Shown in pieces: positions 9,407 through 17,833 of a stretch of DNA of 64,000 bases. This stretch comes from an uncultured Lachnospiraceae bacterium. Lineage in GTDB: Bacteria > Bacillota > Clostridia > Lachnospirales > Lachnospiraceae. The notes below the pieces were generated by a model, which was given only the letters and a program-made list of their open reading frames with translations, made no database searches and was not told the DNA's origin. Position 1 is the stretch's first letter. Each line of letters starts with the position of its first letter. The position numbers were made by a program, and so were the translations under genes. The DNA lies in assembly GCA_910576535.1 (NCBI GenBank), contig CAJTKK010000007.1, positions 81,151 through 145,150 on the forward strand, given 5' to 3'.

Positions 9407-10858
9407 ATGAAAAAGAAAACGATATCTGTTTTACTGGCTGCAGCCATGGTAATCGGAACATTTGCCGGCTGTGGTTCAGCTCCTGCAAAAGAGGCGGCTC
9501 CTGCTGAGGAAGCGGCGCCTGCAGAAGAGGCAGCGCCTGCGGAAGAAGCAGCGCCTGCAGAAGAAGCAGCGCCTGCAGAAGAAGCGCCTGCGGAAGAGGC
9601 GGCTCCGGAAGAAGCGGCAGCTCCTGCATTGGAAGGAACTGTAAAAGTAGCTGCATTTGAAGGCGGATACGGCGCTGATATGTGGACAGAGGTGTGCAAG
9701 GCATTTGAGGCATCTCATCCCGGCGTGACAGTAGAACTTACTGTTGACAAAAAAATTGAAGATGTTATTACCCCTGGCATGAAAGCTGGCGATTATCCGG
9801 ATGTTATCCATTGCGCAACAGGCCGTGAAGCTGGTTTGACAGAGACTCTTACAAAAGAAAAAGGGCTGCTTCCTTTGACGGATGTTATGGAAATGACAGT
9901 TCCTGGCGAAGATGTAAAAGTAAAAGACAAGATTGTTCCTGGTTTTCTTGATACTTTGGCAACCAATCCTTACGGCGACGGCGTAACCTATTATGCACCG
10001 ATGTTCTACGGCCCTTGCGGACTTTTCTATGATGCAGGCCTGTTGGAAGAAAAAGGCTGGACGCTTCCTACTACATGGGATGAAATGTGGGAATTAGGCG
10101 AGAAAGCAAAAGCAGAAGGCATTTCCTTATTTACATATCCTACAACGGGATACTTTGATGCATTTATGTATGCATTATTATCCTCTGCAGGCGGCCCGGC
10201 TTTCTTTGACCAGTGTATGACATACAGCGAAGGCGTATGGGAATCCGAAGATGCAAGAAAAGTATTCGATATTGTAGCAAAACTTGCTGAGTACACAGAA
10301 CCTACAACAGTTGCAAATGCAAACAACGAAAGCTTTACAAAGAATCAGCAGCTTATCTTGGATGACAAAGCAATCTTCTGCCCGAACGGCACATGGCTTC
10401 CGGGTGAAATGGCAGATGCTCCGAGAGGCGAGAACTTCAAATGGGGCTTTACAGCAATCCCGGCAGTAAATGCAGGCGGCGCAGGATGTTCTTTCTGCTG
10501 GTTTGAGCAGATGTGGATCCCGGCAGCAGCAGAGAATCAGGATCTTGCAAAAGAATTCGTAGCATATATGTATTCTGATGAAGCAGCAGCAATCTTTGCA
10601 GGCTCTAATGCAATCCAGCCTATCGTTGGTATCGGCGAAAGCTTAGAAGGCGACAACAAATTGTTCTACAGCGTATATGATACAGGCGCTACAGCAGTTA
10701 TGGGCGGCTTCGCAGCTACAGCTCCGGTAGAAGGCACAACAATGGCAGATGCTTTGTTTGAAACAGTAAACAGTATCGTAAGCGGTGACAAGACTGTAGA
10801 TGAATGGATCGCAGCAGTGTCAGAAGTAAGCGATAAGTATAGGGCAGCTATGGAATAA
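9407..10858 (+). CDS. Sugar ABC transporter substrate-binding lipoprotein, GNB/LNB type
   Basis: Extracellular solute-binding protein of the family 1 (CUT1) type, 483 residues, predicted to deliver a disaccharide to the two permeases downstream. The signal peptide ends in TFAGC, so Cys22 would be lipidated. Residues about 25-72 are a low-complexity linker built from repeated AEEAAP units. The binding domain starts at VKVAAFEGGYG. The start follows AAAGGAGG. The neighbouring araC, permeases and GH112 phosphorylase suggest galacto-N-biose/lacto-N-biose as ligand. No ATPase gene is present here, so a shared MsmK-type ATPase elsewhere is needed. Confidence 0.88.
   Translation: MKKKTISVLLAAAMVIGTFAGCGSAPAKEAAPAEEAAPAEEAAPAEEAAPAEEAAPAEEAPAEEAAPEEAAAPALEGTVKVAAFEGGYGADMWTEVCKAFEASHPGVTVELTVDKKIEDVITPGMKAGDYPDVIHCATGREAGLTETLTKEKGLLPLTDVMEMTVPGEDVKVKDKIVPGFLDTLATNPYGDGVTYYAPMFYGPCGLFYDAGLLEEKGWTLPTTWDEMWELGEKAKAEGISLFTYPTTGYFDAFMYALLSSAGGPAFFDQCMTYSEGVWESEDARKVFDIVAKLAEYTEPTTVANANNESFTKNQQLILDDKAIFCPNGTWLPGEMADAPRGENFKWGFTAIPAVNAGGAGCSFCWFEQMWIPAAAENQDLAKEFVAYMYSDEAAAIFAGSNAIQPIVGIGESLEGDNKLFYSVYDTGATAVMGGFAATAPVEGTTMADALFETVNSIVSGDKTVDEWIAAVSEVSDKYRAAME
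9476..9635 (+). repeat. In-frame tandem repeat coding for the AEEAAP linker
   Basis: About seven consecutive units of 15-18 bases encode AEEAAP or AEEAP just after the lipidated Cys of the binding protein. Units are nearly identical with GAA/GAG and GCG/GCA variation. All copies are multiples of three, so copy-number change would alter linker length without a frameshift. Confidence 0.85.
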
Positions 10859-10898
10859 ACCAAAACCTGCTGTCCGCGGGAATAAAAAGGTTTAAGCA

Positions 10899-10937
10899 TG
10901 GGACATGCACGGAGTAATCCCCGGCATGTCCCAATTT
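10899..10937 (+). terminator. Stem-loop between binding protein and permease genes
   Basis: TGGGACATGC at 10899-10908 pairs perfectly with GCATGTCCCA at 10924-10933, followed by ATTTTAT. The weak T tract suggests partial termination or transcript stabilisation, a common way to make more binding protein than permease. Confidence 0.6.
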
Positions 10938-10967
10938 TATCAAATACGGAACAGAATGGAGGTCATT

Positions 10968-11861
10968 ATGAAGAACACGAAAGCAAAGAAGGCGTTTATT
11001 GTTACCTGCGTTACGCCGGCAACACTGTTATTCGTTATTTTTATGATTATTCCGACAATTAAAGTATTTAATATGTCATTGTATAAATGGGGCGGTTTTT
11101 CCAATACGAAGCAATTTGTGGGTTTGCAGAACTTTAAACTTCTTATGAGCGACAGTAATTTCTTCCGTTCCTTCCAGAATACCATATTATTAATTACTTT
11201 GGTAACGATAGTGACAATGGCATTTGCCCTTGTTTTTGCTGCTATTTTGTCAAGGGAAAAGATTGTCGGGCAGGATTTCTTCAGGATTGTATTCTACATC
11301 CCTAATATTTTGTCGGTTGTAGTTATTTCTGCTATATTTTCAGCGATTTACGATCCGAATAACGGGCTTTTAAACAGCATTCTTTCTATATTTAGGGGGA
11401 AAGATGCCACACCAATCTTATGGATGGGGGATCAGAAGATAGTTATTTATTCGCTGGTGATAGCGATGATTTGGCAGGCCATCGGTTATTACATGGTTAT
11501 GTATATGGCAAGTATGGCCAGTGTCCCGGAGAGTTTGTATGAATCGGCAAATTTGGAAGGTGCGGGCAGGATCCGCCAGTTTTTTGATATTACCCTTCCG
11601 CTTATTTGGACAAATATCCGTACAACACTTACCTTTTTTGTTATTAGTTCCATTAACTTGAGTTTCCTGTTTGTAAAGGCAATGACGAATGGCGGGCCGG
11701 ACGGGGCTACGGAAGTATTCTTGAGCTATATGTATCAGCAGGCTTATACGAACTCCTCTTATGGTTATGGTATGGCGATCGGTGTGCTGGTATTTGCGTT
11801 CTCCTTTGCGCTTTCCGCTGTCGTAAATGTGGCTACCAAACGTGAGCCGCTGGAATTCTAA
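10968..11861 (+). CDS. Sugar ABC transporter permease (first)
   Basis: MalF/UgpA-type inner-membrane permease of a CUT1 importer, 297 residues with about six membrane segments. The cytoplasmic EAA-type loop reads YESANLEGAGRIRQFFDITLPL. I place the start at the ATG at 10968, preceded by ATGGAGGTCATT; the upstream in-frame ATG would lie inside the stem-loop and has no ribosome binding site. It is followed after a short gap by the second permease, with which it should form the transmembrane channel. Confidence 0.93.
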   Translation: MKNTKAKKAFIVTCVTPATLLFVIFMIIPTIKVFNMSLYKWGGFSNTKQFVGLQNFKLLMSDSNFFRSFQNTILLITLVTIVTMAFALVFAAILSREKIVGQDFFRIVFYIPNILSVVVISAIFSAIYDPNNGLLNSILSIFRGKDATPILWMGDQKIVIYSLVIAMIWQAIGYYMVMYMASMASVPESLYESANLEGAGRIRQFFDITLPLIWTNIRTTLTFFVISSINLSFLFVKAMTNGGPDGATEVFLSYMYQQAYTNSSYGYGMAIGVLVFAFSFALSAVVNVATKREPLEF

Positions 11862-11870
11862 GGAGGTGGA

Positions 11871-12755
11871 ATGATGAATAATAAGAAATTTGCCGGAAAT
11901 GATAAAGTTGTAAAAATATTTATATACATAGCGTTAATTCTGCTGGCGGTCAGCATCATTGTTCCTGTTGCCTGGGTATTTATGGCATCCGTAAAGGAGA
12001 ATTCTGAATTCTATGGTAATCCGTGGACGCTGCCGAAAGGATTGTATTTCCAGAATTTTTCCGATGCATTTACAAAAGCAAGCATGGGTTCCTATATGGT
12101 AAACTCCGTTATTGTCACGGCATTGGCATTAGTTCTTTTGCTGGTGATTGCACTGCCGGCAGCTTATACTTTGGCCAGATATAAGTTTATGGGAAGCAAG
12201 CTTCTGAATATTCTTTTTATGGGGGGTTTGTTCATTAATGTTAACTATATCGTAGTGCCTATTTTCCTGATGCTGGTGGATGCGGATAAGCTAATGAAGA
12301 CTTGGTTTGGGTCGGGGGTTTTCCTGAATAATCTTTTTGTAACAGCTTTGGTATATGCATCAACAGCCCTTCCGTTCACAATATACCTTTTATCAGGGTT
12401 TTTTGTGACGATTCCTAAGGATTACGAGGAAGCGGCTTTTGTGGATGGGAGCGGTTACTTCAGGACGATGATCACAATCATGATGCCTATGGCAAAACCG
12501 AGTATTGTTACGGTCATCCTTTTTAACTTCCTGTCATTCTGGAATGAATATATTATATCCATGACATTGCTGACAAAGGAAAACAAGACTTTGCCGGTAG
12601 GCTTGATGCAGCTTATGCAGGCACAGAAGGCAGCGGCAAATTACGGGCAGCTATACGCCGGTTTGGTGATTGTTATGCTGCCGACGCTGATTCTGTATAT
12701 TCTGGTGCAGAAGAAACTTACCCAAGGTATGAGCTTAGGCGGCCTGAAAGGCTAA
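11871..12755 (+). CDS. Sugar ABC transporter permease (second)
   Basis: MalG/UgpE-type permease of the same importer, 293-294 residues with about six membrane segments. The EAA loop reads YEEAAFVDGSGYFRTMITIMMPM. Two adjacent ATG codons follow AGGAGG; the second (11874) has the better spacing, so the protein may be one residue shorter. It directly follows the first permease. Confidence 0.93.
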   Translation: MMNNKKFAGNDKVVKIFIYIALILLAVSIIVPVAWVFMASVKENSEFYGNPWTLPKGLYFQNFSDAFTKASMGSYMVNSVIVTALALVLLLVIALPAAYTLARYKFMGSKLLNILFMGGLFINVNYIVVPIFLMLVDADKLMKTWFGSGVFLNNLFVTALVYASTALPFTIYLLSGFFVTIPKDYEEAAFVDGSGYFRTMITIMMPMAKPSIVTVILFNFLSFWNEYIISMTLLTKENKTLPVGLMQLMQAQKAAANYGQLYAGLVIVMLPTLILYILVQKKLTQGMSLGGLKG

Positions 12756-12782
12756 TGAGGCAGAAAGCGGGAGGAAGAAGAT

Positions 12783-12953
12783 ATGAATAAATGGACAAAT
12801 ATCATTATAAATGCAGTAATATTTATAGTAGGTATCGTGCTGATCTGCACACAGCAGAGAAAGGTAGGGCCTACGGGCTTATTGCTTATGGTTGTCGGAC
12901 TTGCCGGAATATTATTTTTACTTTACCGTTATAACAAACAGTATACGAAGTAG
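12783..12953 (+). CDS. Small two-helix membrane protein (56 residues)
   Basis: A short gene behind GGAGGAAG with a 28-base gap after the second permease. The product begins MNKWTNIIINAVIFIVG and has two hydrophobic segments, at about residues 7-21 and 31-48, joined by the short polar turn CTQQRKVGP. It ends in a basic tail. The position between the permeases and the GH112 gene on the same strand suggests co-transcription and perhaps an accessory role in the transporter. I do not recognise its function with certainty; a small uncharacterised DUF family (possibly DUF6903) is likely. Confidence 0.72.
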   Translation: MNKWTNIIINAVIFIVGIVLICTQQRKVGPTGLLLMVVGLAGILFLLYRYNKQYTK

Positions 12954-13054
12954 ATATGCATAGTGACAGTTCAGCCTTTTGCTGCGGCAAGCGGGAGGCT
13001 GGGCTGTAACTGCGCATATGGTATCAGGCCGGGATGTACGGCGAGGAGGAGAAT

Positions 13055-15211
13055 ATGAGTATAACAGGAAGGCTGACATTGCCTACTGATGTGGATATGG
13101 TGGATGAAACAATACGTTTGAAAAATCTGCTTGGGGCAGATGCTTTAAGGGACTGTGACGGAACGGTGATGCCCGGGGAGCTTTTGTCTCAGGATGCAAA
13201 GAAATATGCTACCTATTACACGACCAGAAAGGATAATGAATGGGCGAATGCAAATCCTGATGAAATACAACAGGAATATTTAATCAGCGAAAGAGTGACA
13301 GCGAGAGATACAAAGCTGCGCATCCGGCTGATGAAGGGATTTCATACAGAACAGTTAAAAGTAAATAGTATGGATGACCCTAAAAGATGGTGGGAAGTCA
13401 TAGACAGGACGACCGGGGAGGTAGTGCCGGCCGATCAATGGGAATATGACGAGACGACTGGGGAAGTGGAGCTGGAAAGTGTGAAATATCACCAGTATAC
13501 GGTCAGCTTTTTAGCTTTTCTGATCTGGGATCCGGTGCATATGTATAATTTTATTACAAATGACTGGAAGGATGCTCCTCATCAACTGACTTATGATGTC
13601 AGGCAGCCGAAAACACAGAAATATGTAAAAGAAAAATTAAAAAAATGGTGTGAGGAAAACCCGGAAATTGATGTGGTGCGTTTTACTACCTTTTTTCATC
13701 AGTTTACGCTTACGTTTGATGAGAAAAAAAGGGAAAAGTATGTGGAGTGGTTTGGCTATAGCGCCAGTGTAAGCCCATATATCCTGGAACAGTTTGAAAA
13801 ATGGGCAGGATATAAATTCCGCCCGGAGTTTATTGTGGATCAAGGCTATCATAATTCCATTTTCCGTGTGCCGAGCAAGGAATTTAAGGATTTTGTAGAA
13901 TTCCAGCAGATAGAGGTAAGTAAACTGGCAAAAGAGATGGTGGATATTGTACATTCATATGGAAAAGAAGCAATGATGTTCCTGGGGGATCACTGGATTG
14001 GAACAGAGCCTTTCGGGAAATATTTTGCCAATATCGGTTTGGACGCAGTAGTGGGTTCTGTGGGTGATGGCGTTACATTGCGTATGATTTCTGACATTGA
14101 AGGAGTGAAATATACAGAAGGAAGACTGTTGCCCTATTTCTTCCCGGATGTTTTTTGCGAAGGAGGGGATCCGATTAAGGAAGCGCAGGAAAACTGGATA
14201 AAAGCAAGGAGGGCGATTCTACGTTCGCCTTTGGACCGGATCGGTTACGGCGGATATCTGAAACTGGCTTCTGAATGGCCGGGATTTATTAATGAAATAC
14301 AGCATGTGGTCGATGAATTCCGCTTGATCCATGAAAACATGAATGGGACAAAGTCATATGTGGCTCCCTTTAAGGTTGCAATCTTAAACTGCTGGGGAAA
14401 TCTAAGAAGATGGATGGCCAATCAGGTGCATCATGCGATCTGGCATAGGGAAATCTACTCTTATGTAGGGATTATTGAATGCCTGAGCGGGATGCCTTTT
14501 GATGTGGAGTTTATTACCTTTGATGAAATCAGGGACGGTATTCCCGACGGTATAAAAGTAATTATCAATGCCGGCGATGCTTACACTGCTTTCAGCGGTG
14601 CGGAAAACTGGAAGGATGAGAAGGTTTTAACTGCTATCAGGGAGTTTGTGGATAATGGAGGCGGCTTTATTGGGGTAGGCGAACCTTCGGCCTGTCAGTT
14701 TGAAGGACGCTATTTCCAGTTAAGCGATGTGCTGGGCGTGGACAGGGAGATGGATTTTTCTCTTAGCGTTGACAAATATAATGAGCTGAATGTGGATCAT
14801 TTTATTTTAGAGGATATTAAAGGGGAGATAGACTTCGGGGAAGGAATGAGCCGGATCTATGCTCAGGGAGAAAATTACCAGATTTTGAATATGGACGGGG
14901 AATACTGCCGTCTGGCAGTAAACAAATATGGAGACGGGCGGAGCGTTTATTTTTCCGGTCTGCCTTATTCCCCTCAAAACTGCCGTGTGCTTTTGCGTGC
15001 TATTTATTATGCCGCAGGCATGGAAGAGGAAATGAAGAAATACTATGTTACCAATGTGGATACAGAAGTGGCAGTATTTGAAAAAACAGGAAAGATTGCC
15101 GTCATTAATAATGCAAGGGAAGACAGATATACAGAACTTTATATTAATGGCAAAAAGGCATGCGGCCTGGATTTGAAAGGAATGGAAATGCGCTGGGTGG
15201 ATATACAGTGA
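13055..15211 (+). CDS. lnpA: GH112 1,3-beta-galactosyl-N-acetylhexosamine phosphorylase
   Basis: Cytoplasmic GH112 enzyme that cleaves galacto-N-biose (Gal-beta-1,3-GalNAc) and/or lacto-N-biose (Gal-beta-1,3-GlcNAc) with phosphate to Gal-1-P and the free hexosamine. It has 718 residues, the usual family length. The start MSITGRLTLPTDVDM, the RFTTFFHQFT segment of the TIM barrel, the GDHWIGTEPF motif and the C-terminal GVGEPSACQF region are typical. The ATG at 13055 follows GAGGAGGA; the upstream ATG is out of position. The close relative galactosyl-rhamnose phosphorylase is an alternative, but the NahK-type kinase nearby argues for hexosamine disaccharides. A strong terminator follows. Confidence 0.92.
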   Translation: MSITGRLTLPTDVDMVDETIRLKNLLGADALRDCDGTVMPGELLSQDAKKYATYYTTRKDNEWANANPDEIQQEYLISERVTARDTKLRIRLMKGFHTEQLKVNSMDDPKRWWEVIDRTTGEVVPADQWEYDETTGEVELESVKYHQYTVSFLAFLIWDPVHMYNFITNDWKDAPHQLTYDVRQPKTQKYVKEKLKKWCEENPEIDVVRFTTFFHQFTLTFDEKKREKYVEWFGYSASVSPYILEQFEKWAGYKFRPEFIVDQGYHNSIFRVPSKEFKDFVEFQQIEVSKLAKEMVDIVHSYGKEAMMFLGDHWIGTEPFGKYFANIGLDAVVGSVGDGVTLRMISDIEGVKYTEGRLLPYFFPDVFCEGGDPIKEAQENWIKARRAILRSPLDRIGYGGYLKLASEWPGFINEIQHVVDEFRLIHENMNGTKSYVAPFKVAILNCWGNLRRWMANQVHHAIWHREIYSYVGIIECLSGMPFDVEFITFDEIRDGIPDGIKVIINAGDAYTAFSGAENWKDEKVLTAIREFVDNGGGFIGVGEPSACQFEGRYFQLSDVLGVDREMDFSLSVDKYNELNVDHFILEDIKGEIDFGEGMSRIYAQGENYQILNMDGEYCRLAVNKYGDGRSVYFSGLPYSPQNCRVLLRAIYYAAGMEEEMKKYYVTNVDTEVAVFEKTGKIAVINNAREDRYTELYINGKKACGLDLKGMEMRWVDIQ

Positions 15212-15243
15212 CGGTTCCTTGAGGTTGAAACAGGGAGGGATGA

Positions 15244-15285
15244 CCGTGCCGGAAAACTGAAACAGTTTTCCGGCACGGGTTTTTT
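15244..15285 (+). terminator. Strong intrinsic terminator after lnpA
   Basis: A 16-base-pair perfect stem CCGTGCCGGAAAACTG / CAGTTTTCCGGCACGG with an AAA loop, followed by G and six T. It ends the GNB/LNB transporter operon. Confidence 0.92.
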
Positions 15286-15286
15286 G

Positions 15287-15321
15287 TATACCAGGAAAGC
15301 GTCCTGCACTTTCCTGGTATA
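15287..15321 (+). repeat. Second perfect inverted repeat before the hydratase promoter
   Basis: TATACCAGGAAAG at 15287-15299 pairs exactly with CTTTCCTGGTATA at 15309-15321 around a nine-base loop. It sits two bases after the terminator T tract and 25 bases before the -35 box of the next gene, so it could be an operator or part of a double terminator. Confidence 0.6.
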
Positions 15322-15345
15322 TAAAAGCCCTATTGATAAACTCTC

Positions 15346-15374
15346 TTGCATACATTTATTTTTTACTTTATAAT
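15346..15374 (+). promoter_or_regulatory. Promoter of the aconitase-like hydratase
   Basis: TTGCAT at 15346-15351, a 17-base spacer, and TATAAT at 15369-15374, 44 bases before the coding start. Confidence 0.7.
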
Positions 15375-15418
15375 AAAACCTGACAGCGGAAAGACGGGAT
15401 TGGATAAGGAGGATGGGA

Positions 15419-17716
15419 ATGATTAAGTTATATGACGGCGGCGCATATCTTGTAAATGGAATGGATATTGTTCCGGATGGGAAAGAAGCGCAGGCGGCAG
15501 TGAAGGAGAAAACAGGAAAGGATATCAGTAAAGAAGAAGCAGCAAAGGAGACAATTGCTTACCGTATTTTGGAGGAGCATAATACTTCCGGAAATATGGA
15601 CAAGCTGAAGATAAAATTTGATAAATTGACTTCCCATGATATTACTTTTGTGGGGATTATACAAACGGCGCGGGCATCGGGGCTGGAAAAATTCCCGGTT
15701 CCTTACGTGCTGACGAACTGCCATAATTCCTTATGCGCGGTGGGCGGCACGATCAATGAAGACGATCATATGTTTGGTCTTACATGTGCAAAGAAATACG
15801 GAGGAGTATATGTGCCTCCTCATCAGGCAGTTATCCACCAATATGCAAGGGAAATGCTGGCAGGGGGAGGACGGATGATTCTTGGCTCGGATTCCCATAC
15901 CCGTTATGGAGCTCTTGGGACAATGGCGATGGGGGAAGGGGGTCCGGAACTGGTAAAGCAGCTTCTCAACCAGACTTATGATATTAATATGCCAGGTGTG
16001 GTAGGGGTTTATCTGACGGGTGAACCGGCAAAAGGGGTAGGTCCCCAGGACGTGGCTTTGGCAATTATCGGTGCAGTATTTGGCAACGGTTATGTGAAAA
16101 ATAAAGTGATGGAATTTGTAGGGCCGGGCGTGGCTTCCTTAAGCGCTGATTTTAGGATTGGCATTGATGTGATGACGACGGAAACGACCTGTCTGTCTTC
16201 TATATGGAAAACGGACGGGCAGATTGAAGAGTTTTATGAAATTCATGGAAGAAAGGAAGACTACAAAGAACTCAATCCGGGGGAGACGGCATACTATGAC
16301 GGTATGATTGCCGTGGATCTTAGCGGCATTAAACCGATGATTGCGATGCCATTCCATCCAAGCAATACTTATACAATTGAGGAGTTAAATGCTAACTTGG
16401 ACGATATTCTGGACGATGTAGAGAAAAGGGCGGCGGTCAGTCTTGACGGAGCCGTGGATTTTAGCTTAAAAAATAAAGTAAAAAACGGAAAATTTTATGT
16501 AGACCAAGGCATTATTGCCGGATGCGCAGGCGGCGGTTTTGAAAACATTTGTGCAGCGGCGGATATATTGAAAGGTTCTTATATTGGTTCGGACGGGTTT
16601 ACTCTGAGCGTATACCCTGCTTCTATGCCGGTTTATATGGAACTGATAAAAAATGGCTGTGCAGCGGCTTTGATGGAAACGGGCGCCGTACTGAAAACAG
16701 CATTCTGCGGGCCTTGCTTTGGCGCGGGGGATACGCCGGCGAACAATGCATTCAGCATCCGTCATTCCACGAGGAATTTCCCTAACAGGGAAGGTTCTAA
16801 GCTGCAGAATGGGCAGATTTCATCCGTGGCGCTTATGGATGCCCGTTCGATTGCGGCAACGAGCGCGAACAAAGGGGTATTGACTCCGGCTACGGATTTT
16901 GACGGGCCGATTGGGAAATATCAATATCATTTCGATTCTAATATTTATGCAAACCGGGTATTTGATTCAAAAGGGAAAGCAGACCCTGCAGCGGAAATCC
17001 AATTTGGCCCAAATATTAAAGACTGGCCGAAGATGTGCGGACTGCCGGAAAATCTTGTGCTTAGGGTAGTGTCTGAGATTCATGACCCGGTAACGACAAC
17101 GGATGAACTGATCCCGTCAGGGGAGACTTCCTCTTACCGTTCCAATCCTTTGGGGCTGGCGGAATTTACGCTTTCCAGAAAAGACCCGGCTTATGTGGGC
17201 CGTGCAAAGGATATCCAGGAAGCGCAGAAAGCGGTGATGGAAGGAAAATGCCCGCTGGAGGCAAAGCCTGAACTGAAAGCAGTGATGGAAGTCATTCATC
17301 AGATGTATCCTGAAGCGGGGGAAGGCAATATAGGGTTTGGATCTACAATCTTTGCAGTAAAGCCGGGCGATGGTTCGGCAAGGGAACAGGCGGCTTCCTG
17401 CCAGAAAGTGCTTGGGGGCTGGGCAAATATTGCCAATGAATATGCAACGAAGAGATACCGTTCCAATCTGATTAACTGGGGAATGCTCCCGTTCCTTATA
17501 GAAGGGGATCATAAACAGCTTCCCTTCCGGAATATGGATTATCTTTTCCTTCCGGATATTAAAAAGGCAGTAGAGGAAAAGATGGATCGTATCAAGGCGT
17601 ATGTAGTAAGCGGAAAGGAAATGAAAGAGTTTGAATTATCCTTGGGCGAGCTGACGGATGAAGAACGTCAGATCATCTTAAAAGGGTGCCTGATTAATTA
17701 TAACAGAGTTTCATAA
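15419..17716 (+). CDS. Aconitase-superfamily hydratase (YbhJ-like)
   Basis: A 765-residue 4Fe-4S dehydratase of the aconitase superfamily. The three cluster cysteines are visible at about residue 258 (TTETTCLSS) and in CGPC at about 430 and 433. The [10 protein letters not shown] motif near residue 160 is intact. In the C-terminal swivel domain the canonical aconitase sequence GEGSSREHAA is replaced by [10 protein letters not shown] near residue 650, followed by SCQKVLGG. It is therefore probably not a standard citrate aconitase; the YbhJ-type proteins have no firmly established substrate that I know of. The second ATG (15419) has the right spacing from AAGGAGG. Monocistronic, with its own promoter and a structured 3' region. 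Confidence 0.82.
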   Translation: MIKLYDGGAYLVNGMDIVPDGKEAQAAVKEKTGKDISKEEAAKETIAYRILEEHNTSGNMDKLKIKFDKLTSHDITFVGIIQTARASGLEKFPVPYVLTNCHNSLCAVGGTINEDDHMFGLTCAKKYGGVYVPPHQAVIHQYAREMLAGGGRMILGSDSHTRYGALGTMAMGEGGPELVKQLLNQTYDINMPGVVGVYLTGEPAKGVGPQDVALAIIGAVFGNGYVKNKVMEFVGPGVASLSADFRIGIDVMTTETTCLSSIWKTDGQIEEFYEIHGRKEDYKELNPGETAYYDGMIAVDLSGIKPMIAMPFHPSNTYTIEELNANLDDILDDVEKRAAVSLDGAVDFSLKNKVKNGKFYVDQGIIAGCAGGGFENICAAADILKGSYIGSDGFTLSVYPASMPVYMELIKNGCAAALMETGAVLKTAFCGPCFGAGDTPANNAFSIRHSTRNFPNREGSKLQNGQISSVALMDARSIAATSANKGVLTPATDFDGPIGKYQYHFDSNIYANRVFDSKGKADPAAEIQFGPNIKDWPKMCGLPENLVLRVVSEIHDPVTTTDELIPSGETSSYRSNPLGLAEFTLSRKDPAYVGRAKDIQEAQKAVMEGKCPLEAKPELKAVMEVIHQMYPEAGEGNIGFGSTIFAVKPGDGSAREQAASCQKVLGGWANIANEYATKRYRSNLINWGMLPFLIEGDHKQLPFRNMDYLFLPDIKKAVEEKMDRIKAYVVSGKEMKEFELSLGELTDEERQIILKGCLINYNRVS

Positions 17717-17728
17717 AAGAAAATTGGA

Positions 17729-17791
17729 GGAGAATGCTTAAATTAAGGCAATTCCCCGTATGGGGAATGCCTGGGTTATAGGCATTCTCCC
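17729..17791 (+). promoter_or_regulatory. Structured leader with two mutually exclusive hairpins
   Basis: Hairpin A pairs GGCAATTCCCC (17747-17757) with GGGGAATGCC (17762-17771). Hairpin B pairs GGGGAATGCCT (17762-17772) with AGGCATTCTCCC (17780-17791). The shared middle strand means only one can form. A third option pairs GGAGAATGC (17729-17737) with GCATTCTCC. It lies in the gap before the amidase gene and has no T tract. Confidence 0.5.
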
Positions 17792-17833
17792 TATGAGTTT
17801 TAGCTGCTGTTTTTGGGCAGCGGGGAGGTCAAT

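Noticed and set aside
9273..9811. Repetitive open frames on the minus strand over the AEEAAP repeats
   Set aside because: Low-complexity Ala/Ser/Gly, Leu/Pro/Gln or Arg/Cys/Phe products are read-outs of the same tandem repeat in other frames.
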